This document shows, piece after piece, positions 47,935 through 59,301 of a DNA stretch of 64,000 bases. Within the stretch, counting starts at the first letter, position 1; every line of letters starts with the position of its first letter. The notes under the pieces are model-generated. The model searched no databases and was not told the origin of the DNA. It saw only the letters and a program-made list of their open reading frames with translations. The position numbers were made by a program, and so were the translations under genes. This DNA is from Primula veris (Eukaryota; Streptophyta; Magnoliopsida; Ericales; Primulaceae), in NCBI GenBank assembly GCA_963682055.1, contig OY821750.1:6078501-6142500 (forward strand). The letters are read 5' to 3'.

Positions 47935-50109
47935 TTATTTTCCTGAAGACAACAAAATGTAACACTGTCAAAATTTAGTATAAACATTTGCAATAGTCAA
48001 TAAATTAGAGTTAATTTTTTTTTTCATGTCTTTATAACTCCTCCACAGATTACATAAATGAACACCTGATCAACGGAAATGCATCTTGTAATTAATTTTA
48101 TTTCTCCTTAAATAAATAACGGTTCAGATGCAATTCTATATATTGTATTTTTGTCCCAAGTAGCTAAGAGTGTGAGAAATATCATTGCTAAAAAAATAAT
48201 ACCAAGAAGCATTTGCATACCATTTGAATTTTTGCAATGAAGAACAGCTTCATATATTGAACTTTCTGAATCACAGGAACTTCGAAAATTATCATCGTAG
48301 TAATCCACACTTGTCCTAGGAGATGAATAATTTGAACCTACCCATATCTCATCTTCTATGTCTCTTTCGTATACCACTTCGATTCTTGCATTAGATCTTC
48401 TCCCTCGTAGTTTTCGACACAACGGCCTAAAGAACCTCAAGTACTTATGGAAAAAATTCCTCGAGAATTTACCACACATTCTCAACGACGAACACTGAAT
48501 TTTACTTGTTGGAAGTACTTTTGAAATTCCTATCCGCTGTTCTAGTTGCAATTTTGCAGTCAGGTTCCAAGTGAGGTTGCAACCACAGTTGGAACCACGT
48601 GTATAAATGGACAGAACTGTAAAAAGTTAAATGTACTTGAAATAAATCACACGCACATTTAACAACGGAGTTCACCTAACTAGGCTACGTCTCCGGGGCA
48701 CTTACCCAGATTATGATATTATAAAAGCTTACAATATATGACTCAAGTCTTAATGAAAAACTTAGACTCCCTCTAGGTTTTTCTGCCTATCACTATATTG
48801 CTCCTACTCTATAACTATCACTTATAAATCAATGGCATCCCACCATTGTTTTCTTTTTAAAGCTCACGTGTATTCTCTCTAGAAAATAAGTTCTTTATAA
48901 TTTAGAACACACACATTTTACAAGTTAGGTTATCAACTATTTATACAAGTAAAACAATCTTCTTGCTTCAAGATCTTTTATGATTGCTTTGACTTGTTTT
49001 GATTGGCTTCAATCTCTCCATATTGCACGTCTGCCTTTTGTAGGATTGACATCAATCTTCATAAATTAATACCTGTTAAAATAACTAACTTGAAAGTAGG
49101 AGTTAGTCTTTTCCTATAACTAGGAAACATATAAAGATAATATCTTTTAGAGATAATATCTTTCCATATATATATGAAACACCTAACCCCATATTACATT
49201 CAATCTTTAAACTTATCTTTACTGAATATTTTACTGAATATGATAAGGAACAAAGATTGAAACAAGTGATAAAGATTTGCATAAGAATAGAGATATAGAT
49301 TTAAAAGGAAACATATCTTTATAAACTAATCTCCTTATATCTTTTAGGAAACATCTTTCCTTACCACTTTGATATTCTCAATTTACGCATATTAAACCTT
49401 TAAGATCATATGAGAATATATCCTGCATACTGTAGAACAAATAATAATCAATAAAGAACAGTTATGCAGATTTACAGAACAAGACAGAATTCTGCAGAAC
49501 AGCAGGTTGGAACTGTGGTTGCAACTGAGGTTGCAACTGGTACTTGAAACCACCAACGCTGTCTCAGCAGGTTGTAGAAACCTATCAACATAGGTTGTAA
49601 CTGAGGTTGTAACATTGCTTGTAACCTAACAACAGTTGTCTCAGTAGGTTATAAGGTTGCAACATTGCTTGAAACCTAACAACTCTGTCTTAGTTCATAA
49701 TAAACAGATAGGATTATTTAGTGAAAACCATTAGACAACAAATATAATTTAGACCAGAAATCTGGTCCTAACAACTTTTTTCTCCACAATAGAAGATAAT
49801 AGAAGATGATAAAATTTTGGTTTGGGATTCGAAATTCAACGAAACAAAATTTTCCTTCATTAATGGTTTGACGAAAAGAGGAACTATAAAACCATTGGAG
49901 ATGAGTTCATCGGCATGAATAAAAGCAAAGGAAGAATTTAATATGGGAAAATCAAAATTTTGACTTGGGGAATTTTCAAGTATTCTTTTTGAGAATGATA
50001 TGCATTTGTCCATTAATGTTGCCTCTCTATATGAGGGATCATGTGGTTTCAAATTTACAAGCCAAGTAGAGGAAAAGCTTTCTATGAAGAGAGATTGGGT
50101 AATTTCCAT
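47935..50109 (-). CDS. MAKR6: MAKR6-like membrane-associated kinase regulator
   Basis: The N-terminal exon, complement(49776-50109), starts METSQ-like as MEITQSLFIESFSSTWLVNL and contains the family motif IHADELISNGFIVPLF (residues 64-79). The second exon, complement(48221-48541), has a basic patch FFHKYLRFFRPLCRKLRGRR and the C-terminal motif SCDSESSIYEAVLHCKNSN. A GTATGC donor follows. A possible last exon, complement(47935-47942), supplies only G-K and the stop. The total would be 220 residues in a consistent phase. The 1.2-kb first intron is filled with repeat-like DNA, and its donor and acceptor (about 49775 and 48542) are the least certain points; an alternative acceptor is near 48496. 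If the last intron is not spliced, the frame adds a hydrophobic tail ending at 48108. Presumed role: membrane-linked regulation of receptor kinases. Confidence 0.75.
48542..49775. repeat. Repeat-filled first intron of the MAKR6-like gene
   Basis: GTTGCAACCTCA- and AGGTTGCAACTG-type words crowd both ends: minus-strand sense near 48555-48600, plus-strand sense at 49500-49690. On the minus strand the interval opens TGTTAGGACCAG, typical of a Copia LTR start. This suggests one or more transposon insertions, possibly a solo LTR. I could not define both ends or a target duplication. Confidence 0.45.
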
Positions 50110-51422
50110 AGATACCGAATAATGAGAATATTGTCACAATGAGATAGGAAAGATATGTATACAATGTTAATTGTGGTTAATAATAGCAATTAGCAAGAGA
50201 CTGATGCATATATTATCTTTTTTCATGGTAGATAGGATCAGTATATATAGGCTTGGAGTTAGTGATACATCACTCACAGAGTCGCAATCGATGTCCCGAG
50301 GATTATAATTTTCAGCCACAACCGAAATGGGGCTCCTTATCCAGGCCGCTTTTTTGTTTATATTTTTATTTTAGGTTTTGTATATATGAATGTATGCATG
50401 TATTATAAAGATGAATTTATAGTATATTAAAGAAACTAATATAAAATTTTCTTCAGTTTTTAGACTCTTTTATCATTTGGATCTAATTCAAAGATTGAAA
50501 CTAACATCCATTTGTGAATAGGTCATAGAACCCTTGAATCTGACAAAAAAGTAGTATATGTCATCTACGTGTTATTTTTCATAGGTAACGTAGAAACTAC
50601 GTACTTATATATATAAAATAAACTAACGTACAGTGCCCACGCGATGCGTGGTGTGCTCTTAGGTAATAAATATTTCCTATTTTACCTAACATTTTCTTTA
50701 CTGTAACACACATATAGTCACATATATTGGTATATATTTGGTTACTAATCAAGTAACAATCTAAAAAAAATTACAGTATACCTTAGCACATCAGCCTTTA
50801 AGGAATTGGCAAAGGGAGAGGGACTTTGAGGGGAGCGTAACAATTATGTAAATATTTGTTTTAAGGTTATCTTCACATAAATAATAGTATGCTGCACGAA
50901 TTCTAAGTTACTAAACTGGAAAAATAATAATACGAAGTAAAAATAGGTATACCATTAATTTAGGGTATCACAACAAAAAGACCCTAAAGCAATAGTTAAT
51001 TAATAAGTCTTTTTTCAAATAAATATACAGATGCCGTATGTAACTCCAAAATGAGGATTAATTATTATGTAAAATAGAAAGATGTGCTATGTTGATGCTT
51101 TGGTTATGTCTATAAGAATATGTGGTTGGCTAGACTTAAGTAAATTATATCAATAATTAGGAAGAGAAAAATATTGAAATATGAATAAGCAACATGACCT
51201 ATAATTTTTCAGCCATAGAACGTTAAAATACAGTTAGCTAGTCTTTTCACTTTTCATCAACTTCACAAACAAGATTATGTCCCTCCACTTATTTTTAGTA
51301 ATTGATAAGAGAAAATATGACAATGATATGCTTAGGTATTGGAATAATTCTAATGAATACGCGGCAAGCCGAGAGCTATTCAAAAGGTATCTCAGATGTG
51401 GTTAAAGAATTTTAAGAACAAA
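50110..51422. other. Region upstream of the MAKR6-like gene
   Basis: This stretch contains the promoter side of the MAKR6-like gene (minus strand). Beyond the TATA-like box no gene or clear repeat was recognised. Confidence 0.45.
50232..50241 (-). promoter_or_regulatory. TATA-box-like sequence of the MAKR6-like gene
   Basis: CTATATATAC on the minus strand lies about 125 bases before the start codon at 50109, a usual distance for a plant gene with a short leader. The match is simple and the region is AT-rich, so it is only a candidate. Confidence 0.4.
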
Positions 51423-51552
51423 TATTAGTTTAGTATCAGACGCGTTGTTGCTAAACTGGTGATAAAATGAGTGTCGCTAAGTTTAGCAACAGTTTAATAG
51501 CGATACTCACTTTACCACCAGTTTAGCAACAACGCGTGTGATGATAAACTGA
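51423..51552. repeat. Near-perfect 130-bp hairpin
   Basis: The left arm reads ACGCGTTGTTGCTAAACTGG and onward to AGTGTCGCTA. The right arm carries the inverted copy, from TAGCGATACTCACTTTACC to GTTTAGCAACAACGCGT. The arms are about 55 bases with few mismatches around a short loop containing GTTTAGCAAC. It could be a small MITE. Confidence 0.8.
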
Positions 51553-51859
51553 CTTTTTTTTGTTTTTTAATGAGATGGCCATTAAAATGTTACAACCACT
51601 ATTTGATTATATGCGGTATGCACACATGCAGTACTAATATGATCGCCGAAAATCATTGTAATGTAGTCAAATTAACTGAAGATAATTGGTAAATCGCTGA
51701 GCAACACAATGATTTCTCAATAAGGGCAATTAAATGGCAATGTTACATGGTGGAGTACTAATACCGGCAACTATATATTATATAGAAGTCGGGTACTTGA
51801 GTTGCTTAAACCCGGATTTAATGTAGTATGCTCTTAGAGAAATATACGATATTTTATGG

Positions 51860-52960
51860 CATTTGCAAGAACTGTTGAACAAGAACTCAAATATTTTCAA
51901 AACACTGTTGTACAAATCTTTGGCTTCCTCACTTTAAGTATCATCCTTAGCCGCATTTGCCATTTTCAACCAAAACAGCTAGTTTTATATATGATGATTG
52001 ATATCTAATTGCTCTAATACTTTCGATATGACTTTCCCATCGAGTTTCGGATAAAGCTTTGACTGTCAACTCCACTTTCCTCTTAAGAATGTGTGGAACC
52101 CAAAACAAAAAATACACATTTTACACATATCCAAAAAAGTCTCTAGTTTTTTCATAAAATTTCGCCATATCACAGAGTGCAAGGTTTACCATATGACATC
52201 CATTGCTACATAAATTACTTTTGGATTAACGTATAGTACTCTATTTTGTAAACCTTTATTTTTCCATTTCATATTTGACCCATTATCATAATACTGGCCT
52301 CATAGATTCTTAATGTTGAGTTTAATAGTATGCAAAGTATCTTTAACTCGCTCAAAAAACTCTTCTCATCACATGTTCTCGACCTTGATAAAATCAAGAA
52401 AAAACTCTTCTACTTTCACTTTAGTATCATCTTCAATATCGACACATTGAATGACAATCGATATTCATTCTTCATGACTTGAATCTGCAGTGTAATTGAT
52501 ATTAAGAAGTAGTTATAAGATCTTTTTTATCGCATTTGCATGTAAAGCTACTTTATCATATCAAATGTCATGGCTTAGATAATGGTTTTGAATTTTATCA
52601 ACTACACGACAGACATATATGTTAATTCATACCAAGATCAAACTCCGCAAGAATTCTATAAAAATTGACAAACGAGTTCATTGTTTTTTTCGCAAATCTT
52701 CTCCTTACTTCCACGAAATGTTAAACTATTTTGAGAAAGTCTCTTAACAACTGCTATGATTCGAACCAGTATATCTCTCCAACATAATTTTACCTTCCCA
52801 ATTTGTGCTATTATCCTTTTTTCGCTCGAACTGCACCTCGTTGGACGGGGTCGTAGCTACTTTATGGTATTTCTAGTCATAGAACAGACCATGATTACAT
52901 TGTGGAGATCAATCATCCTCTGAATCGTCAAAGGAAATGTGACCTTCAATGGATGATTGA
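51860..52960 (-). pseudogene. Decayed hAT-family transposase (TTF-zinc-finger type)
   Basis: The minus strand, read across several frames, follows the plant hAT-like protein with DUF4371 and hAT dimerisation domains. Pieces in order include LSQNSLTFRGSKEKI (about 52730), FLILSR and neighbouring text, a YDNGSNMK-like stretch near 52280, VNLALCDMAKFYEK near 52180 and LTVKALSETRWESHIESIRA near 52040. Stops and frameshifts separate almost every piece. The ends, any terminal inverted repeats and a target duplication were not located. Confidence 0.7.
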
Positions 52961-53840
52961 TCAAGTTGTTTTGTGTTGCGATGAACCAAAAAAAAGCATA
53001 ACATGTTTAGCAATGTTGAAATTTTTTATAAGTTGTTGCTTATTAGTAGTAATATGTTTTAACTAAGAAAAGTAAGCCAAAATTAAATAAAACAAAAGGA
53101 AATATATCTTTATAGAAAAGGAATGTGATTTATAGTTTTCGGAAAAAAAAAATCTTATAAGATCGAGACGGAATGTTACTTTCACTTTATTTCTAAATAT
53201 AGCCTGATAAGTCCATACATGTTCTATGATTGTTTTTAAAGGGAAAATTATACGAAGTGCTCAATTTTTATTTTTATTTGAAAGCAACATAATCAAATAA
53301 TTTAATCAATGTTTTGCAAGAGGAATACTCAAGTAAAAAACGTGATCTAAAAACCTCATATCCCAAACTAAATAATAGGAAGAAAATTCTATTATGACTT
53401 TGTACACCCGGTGGACATTAGGTAGTCTTGAAAATTTGTCGAGTTAAAACAATTGAAGTGATAAATCATACCTAAGATTGAAAATAGTATATATTGTAAG
53501 TGAATCAGCTGAATTATATTATATATCTCTGTTTGATAGAGTAAAAACGTTTGTAAGATAATGGACTAACTTAGCAGTTGAACATAAAATAAAGCATGTC
53601 AAACTACATTAAGCGTATATGCCAGGCAAGCTAACCATTACTACGATTTACAAAAACAAAGAAAATGGTAAAGAAATATAAAAGATCAACAGTTGGTTCA
53701 GGCTAACCACGCCAATGTTCCGTCTGTGATAAAGATTAGTTTGAGTGTCCGTTTTTGAATTCCTTGTCATATTTCTCAATATTCGATGTGAATTATTACA
53801 CCTGCTTGATTTGTAACTCCCCCTCCGCCAGAATTAATTT
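52961..53840. other. Gene-free region
   Basis: AT-rich DNA between the hAT remnant and the 175-bp satellite. Nothing recognisable was seen. Confidence 0.45.
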
Positions 53841-54365
53841 GAGGGAGTATGCCTGCATTCACTGCCGTAGTTACCGGTGTTGAATCAATGGCATTTATGT
53901 TTTCTACTCGCTCTTTTTCCTTTTTTACTTTCACAATATCATGTTCACTTGCTTTTATTTCCGTTTTCTATCTTTCTCGTATCTGGAATATTCAGGGGTT
54001 CAAAGTTACTTCACTGAGGGAGTGTGCCTGGATTCACTGGCATAGTTCCCGGTGCTGAATCAATGGCTTTTATGTTTTCTACTCGCTCTTTTTCCTAGTT
54101 TACTTTCACAATATCATGTTCACTTGCTTTTCTTTTCGTTTTCTATCTTTCTCGTATCTAGGATATTCAGGGGTTCAAAGTTACTTCACTGAGGGAGTGT
54201 GCCTGGATTCACTGGCGTAGTTACCGGTGCTAAATCAATGGTATTTATGTTTTTTACTCGCTCTTTTTCCTTTTTTACTTTCACAATATCATGTTCACTT
54301 GCCTTTCTTTCCGTTTTCTATATTTCTCGTATCTGGGATATTCAGGGGTTCAAAGTTACTTCACT
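53841..54365 (+). repeat. Three tandem 175-bp units
   Basis: Units at 53841-54015, 54016-54190 and 54191-54365 each start GAGGGAGT(A/G)TGCCTG and end GGGTTCAAAGTTACTTCACT. They differ at only a few positions. The exact equal length and the monomer size in the range of plant satellites suggest a short satellite-like array. Open frames inside are by-products. Confidence 0.93.
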
Positions 54366-55892
54366 GTTTCATCTATGTAGATTTTTGTACGTTGTGTTTT
54401 ATGTGGGCACTTGTTTAAAACAACACATCTCATATTTCTTTTTATAAAATTTGTAGTTTAAAAAGAAGGCTAAAATACAAAATGATGTATTTAGCTATTT
54501 ACCTTACTAGTTTTGAAACAATAATTTGGTATATTGGAAACAAATACCATGAGATTAATTGAAATTGTATCACCACTCAAACACATTTTTATAGCCGCAC
54601 CAGTGTGTGCTTACATGATCATATAATTATAGTTTACTATGCATCTTTAATTCTAAGTTGCAACATTTTAGGGTTTAATATTCTTATTGTTATATCTAAT
54701 ATTTTGTGGTTAGTTGTGTTCTATGCCAACTGCTCCGAACTTGTATGAATTATCTATGAGATTGTTTTCATCATGTTGCTGAGAAACAGAGTATTGACTG
54801 CTGGTATACATACACTTTTATTCTGTAATAGAGTTTGCAAGCGTTCACATGCTAATTAAGCACCGTACCTGTATATTTGGTCCATAAAATAAACATCAAA
54901 CAAACTTTTTATTTCGTCTATTCGTAATAGAATTAGGTATGGAGACGACACATGTATCCAAGTATCTAGAGTCCATTCGAAAGATTGATAGCCTTACCAC
55001 CAATCGTGCAAATATGTAGCGCAATATCGACCGCAACAGCCGAATCTTTGTTGAAAATTTCTGAAAAACCCAAACCAATCTCCTTGCTATGGAGAGTAAG
55101 AACTCGGAACTTCTACAGATAATTTTGAAATCCGACGAGGTGACGATTGGAAATGAGAAAGAAGTGGAATGTTTGTTGAGGGCACACTAATATGCAAGCA
55201 AAAAAGACAAAGAAAAGAAAAAGAATTTCTTTCCTCATCTAGTGAAGGAGATATAAAGAGAGCTCAAATAAGGAGGGGGGTTGGAAGTAGGTGATCAATG
55301 AGTGGCGATTTAATAAGACACTGTCTCACATAGAATTTTGCAGAGATTCAATGAGAGTCGTTAGATCAATGTATATATATAAACCTAGATCAATGACTCT
55401 TAGTGAGTCTCTGTAAAAATTTATGTCAAATAGTCTCTATTTATATCACCACTCATGCTCAATAGATTAGCTCACACGGATAACGAGTGTCATCATCAAT
55501 ATCGCAATAAGTTTCCTCCACATAATTCAATCTTTTTGAGGAACCTTTTCGTCACTTGTGAAATGGTCAACATATGATGGTACAGCTAATGAAACCTGAA
55601 TTAGCCAAATTAGATTCGTTCTTTTTTTTTTATTAATGGTCACCGACATTATAAAATGTTTAAATGATCATAGGCATATGTTATGTGTGTACATATTTAG
55701 GCACAGAACAAGTTAAGTGAAAATATTCCACGGTTGTGCCCGTCGTCATTTAGATAAAATTTATAAAAGAATAAAAATTTCTATGCATTTTCATCAAAAA
55801 AATATTAAAAATTAGCACTCAACCTCCATGTCACGGAAAAAAAAAAAAACTCATATAAGATATGAAAAATTATATATATAATATCATCCTCT
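54366..55892. other. Gene-free region before the third Copia element
   Basis: No gene is supported. The last bases, CCTCT at 55888-55892, form one side of the probable target duplication of the next element. Confidence 0.45.
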
Positions 55893-56238
55893 TGTTATAA
55901 AATGATACTAAATAGCTCAATAATATATTAATTATTGAAAACGTAAATATAAAATGAACACGTCATATAACATGGTTCGGCGTTTCAACACTTCTGTGTT
56001 GAATCCTACTCCACAGAAAGATCATTACCTTTTTATATATACGAAAGTGGGAAATTACAAAGTACAGATTTCACTGCTCACTACTTTACAATTTTCGGAT
56101 GATCTCAGATTACAAGTGAAAATCTCAATTTATAGACAATCATAGGCATATGGTTTGGTGACACTTTTCATGCAACCAATAGGGAATGGTCATGTGTTGT
56201 ATGTCATTACACAATTACTTCTACGATGACTCATAACA
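55893..56238 (-). repeat. 3' LTR of the third Copia element
   Basis: It aligns with 58410-58760 throughout, with scattered substitutions and small gaps, and is bounded by TGTTATAA and CATAACA on the plus strand. Confidence 0.88.
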
Positions 56239-56389
56239 CTCCCCATTAATGACAACAACTTGATTCCCTTAATCAACATATTCCAAGTCCCCCCTGATGA
56301 TCAGAATTTAAGTTGATTCTTTCAAAACTTCTATCAAACTTTTCATCCCAATACTGTATACCAATTTCTTAAATGTTGTTGCAGGAAGA

Positions 56390-58300
56390 GGCTTAGTAAA
56401 TAAGCCGGCCAAATTATCTGTTGATCTTATTTGGCGAACATCTATTTCACTATTCTTTTGGAGAACGTGGGTATAGAAGAATTTTGGAGAAATATGCTTA
56501 GTTTAATCCCCTTTAATATATCCTCCTCGAATCTGCGTAATACACGCTGTATTATCTTCATATAGTAACGTTGGTTGAATTTTTATCAAAGTCAAGTCTG
56601 ACTGTTCTTGTACATAATGTATCATTGATCTTAGTCAAACACATTCTCGACTTGCTTCATGAATTGCAAGTATTTCCAAATGATTCGAAGAAGCTGCGGT
56701 TAATATCTGTTTTACAGAACGCCAAGAGATTGCAGTACGAGCATATGCAAAAACATATCCGGTTTGTGATTTAGCATTATGTGGATCTGACAGATAGACA
56801 GCGTCTGCATATCCAACTAATTTTCCGTTTTCATTGTTCGAGTAAAATAATTCTAAATCAACGGTCCCTCATAAATATCACAATATATGTTTAACGTCAT
56901 TTCAATGCCTTCAAGTTGGTGCTGAACTATATCTTACAAGTAGATTTACAAAGAATCCAATGTTTGGTCTAGTGCAATTTGCAAGGTACATAAGTGCACT
57001 AATTGCACTTAAGTATGGCACTTCAGGGCCTAGTAAATACCATTCTTCGCCTTTTGGACGAAAGGGATCTTTCTTGATGTCGAGTGAGCGAACAACCATA
57101 TGGGAATTCAGTGGGTGTACTTTGTCCATATAAAACTGGTGAAATACCTTTTCAGTGTAGTTAGGCTGATGAACAAATATACCATTAGATGTATACTCGA
57201 TTTGTAAACCAAGACGATACTTTGTTTTCCCAAGATCTTTCATCTCAAATTCCACTTTCAGGTAATTAGCAGCCATTGAAATCTCTTCAGGAGTTCCAAT
57301 TATATTTATATCATCCACATAAACTGCAACAATAGCGAACCCATAATTCGCTTTCTTGATAAAAATGCATAGACATATGAGACTATGTACATAACCTTCT
57401 TTTAAGAGTTAATCACCGAGCCGATTGTACCACATGCGTCCTGACTGCTTTAAGCCGTATAACGATCTTTGGAGTTTGATCGAGTGTAAACTCCTATCTT
57501 TTGCTTCAGATAATTTAAAACATTCAGGAATTTTCATATAGATGTCACTATCTAATGACTCATATAAGTATGCAGTGACCATGTCCATTAGATGCATTTC
57601 CAGTTGTTCAACGACTGTCAAACTGATCAAGAATCGAAAAGTACTCACATCCATTACTGGAGAGTATGTTTCTTCGTAATCTATCCCAGGTTTTTGGGAG
57701 AAACCTTGAGCAACAAGTCATGTTTTATATCTAACGATTTCGTTGTGCTCATTGCGTTTTCATACAAATACTCATTTGTACCCTACGGGCTTGACATCTT
57801 CTGGTGTCAGGACTACTGGTCCAAATACTTCCCGTTTTGCTAATGAACTTAATTCAGCATCAATAGCACTTTTCCATTTTGGCCAATCACTTCTACGTCG
57901 ACATTCTTCGATGGAAGTTGGTTCAGGATCTTCATTACCAATAATTTCTAGAGTCACATCATATGTAAATTTTTCGTCGATGACCACATTACTACGATCC
58001 CATCTATCCCCATAAAATATTAAGATCTCATTATTGTTTTCAGGTACCTATATCTTTTCAGGAGATATAACCTTTTCACGAGTAATTTGTCCTGGGGATT
58101 GAGATGAGGTTACTTATGGAGCCTCTTCAGGGGCATTTTTATTCGACTCTTTACTCCCTTCCGGAGTTCTTTGTAATTTCTCTTTAGGAGAATTACTTGG
58201 AAAAGTTTCATCTGCTGGATGATTACTTGGTCTCAGTTCTTTCCTTTTTCGGGGCAATTTATCTTTTGCACCCACGGGTATTTCACGCTTCTGGCATGCT
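56390..58300 (-). pseudogene. Copia RT-RNase H polyprotein remnant
   Basis: Reading right to left on the minus strand, a proline/lysine-rich linker (SEPIMNETKACQKREIPVGA) precedes RT. RT pieces are WPKWKSAIDAELSSLAKREV (about 57880), DSDIYMKIPECFKLSEA (57540), SLYGLKQSGRMWYNRL (57440), AVYVDDINIIG (about 57320, YVDD active site intact) and FEMKDLGKTKYRLGLQIE (57230). RNase H follows with YADAVYLSDPHNAKSQTGYV (about 56800) and LYEDNTACITQI near 56550. One TAA lies between the RT pieces at about 57408, and other shifts occur upstream. The element is close to, but not, coding-competent. Confidence 0.8.
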
Positions 58301-58409
58301 TTAGTTTCATTCATTATTGGTTCACTTACAGGAACATCATTACGTGCCATAGTGTTAGATGCAAGTACATGTGACTTTAATAATTGAATAGAGACTCGTG
58401 CTGATAACA

Positions 58410-58760
58410 TGTTATAAAATGACACTAAATAGCTCAATAATATATTAAGTATTGAAAACGTAAATATAAAGTGAACACGAGATATAACGTGATTCGGCGT
58501 TTCAACACTTCTGGTTTGAACCCTACTCCACGAAAAGATCATTACCTTTTTATATATACGAAAGTGAGAAATTACAGAGTACAAATTTCACTACTCACTA
58601 CTTTACAATTTTCGAATGATCTCAGAGTACAAGTGAAAATCTCATTTTATAGACAATCATAGGCATATGGTTTGGTGACACTTGTCATGCAACCAATAGG
58701 GAATGGCCATGTGTTATGTTGTGTGTCATTACACAATTACTTCTATGATGACTCATAACA
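58410..58760 (-). repeat. 5' LTR of the third Copia element
   Basis: A 351-bp LTR. Its outer part (58587-58760) is repeated as part of the 245-bp tandem duplication running to 59076. Confidence 0.88.
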
Positions 58761-59076
58761 CCTGTAACGACCCGGCCCTACGGACCGATCCGTTACGTCC
58801 GTATCAACAATATTGTCCGCTTTGGCACAACTTCACTACTCACTACTTTACAATTTTCGAATGATCTCAGAGTACAAGTGAAAATCTCATTTTATAGACA
58901 ATCATAGGCATATGGTTTGGTGACACTTGTCATGCAACCAATAGGGAATGGCCATGTGTTATGTTGTGTGTCATTACACAATTACTTCTATGATGACTCA
59001 TACTATCTGTAAAGACCCGGCCCCATGGACCGAACCGTTACGCCCGTATCAACAATATTGTCCGCTTTGGCACAAT
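58587..59076. repeat. 245-bp tandem duplication across a transposon junction
   Basis: Units 58587-58831 and 58832-59076 each consist of the outer part of the Copia LTR followed by the end of the Cassandra-type LTR (TGTAACGACCCGGCCC or TGTAAAGACCCGGCCC, to GTCCGCTTTGGCACAA). The copies differ by a few substitutions. Confidence 0.88.
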
Positions 59077-59301
59077 TTTCCAGGGGGGTCACCCATCCTG
59101 GTACTAATCCAAGCTAAGCACGCTTAACTGTGGAGTTCCATCCTCGCTATTGTGCCGCACGGCTTTAAAAGGCCTTGTTGATAGGAAATGGATCTTTTAA
59201 ACTCATATACCACACGGGATTCTCATATCTGGGCGATGTGGGACTGACGCACAACACCGCACCACAGAATTTTCTTCCTGAAAATCTGGGTCGTCACAAC
59301 A
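59008..59301 (-). mobile_element. Cassandra-type TRIM LTR (solo)
   Basis: On the minus strand the unit starts TGTTGTGACGACCC, contains GTCCCACATCGCCCAGATATG, then a 5S-rRNA-like stretch, and ends GGGTCTTTACA; it is 294 bp. LTRs carrying 5S rRNA promoter sequence define the Cassandra terminal-repeat retrotransposons in miniature. No second LTR or internal part was found, so it appears to be a solo LTR. A matching target duplication could not be confirmed. Confidence 0.8.
59081..59157 (-). other. 5S rRNA-like segment within the Cassandra LTR
   Basis: On the minus strand the sequence reads GGAACTCCACAGTTAAGCGT, GCTT, then a diverged stretch, AGTACCAGGATGGGTGACC and CCTGG. These match the second half of plant 5S rRNA, including AGTTAAGCGTGCTT (A-box start) and GGATGGGTGACC (C box, 59087-59098). 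The first part of 5S rRNA is absent or diverged, so this is not a functional 5S gene. Confidence 0.82.

Larger units (their letters stand above)
55893..58760 (-). mobile_element. Copia LTR retrotransposon, deletion derivative (minus strand)
   Basis: LTRs at 58410-58760 (5' LTR on the minus strand) and 55893-56238 (3' LTR) start TGTTATGAGTCATC and end TTATAACA. On the minus strand the PBS-like TTATCAGCACGAG follows the 5' LTR, and the purine tract ATGGGGAG precedes the 3' LTR. Flanks CCTCT and CCTGT match at four of five bases as target duplication. The interior is only 2.2 kb: a linker, RT and RNase H. Gag, protease and almost all integrase are missing, so an internal deletion joined the primer site to the end of the integrase region. 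Confidence 0.88.

Noticed and set aside
48108..48220. C-terminal transmembrane helix of the MAKR6-like protein (MQMLLGIIFLAMIFLTLL)
   Set aside because: It follows a good splice donor immediately after the conserved family motif; MAKR proteins lack such a helix, so it is probably intron.
59081..59157. A genuine 5S rRNA gene
   Set aside because: Only the second half is similar, the middle is diverged and it is enclosed by LTR ends.
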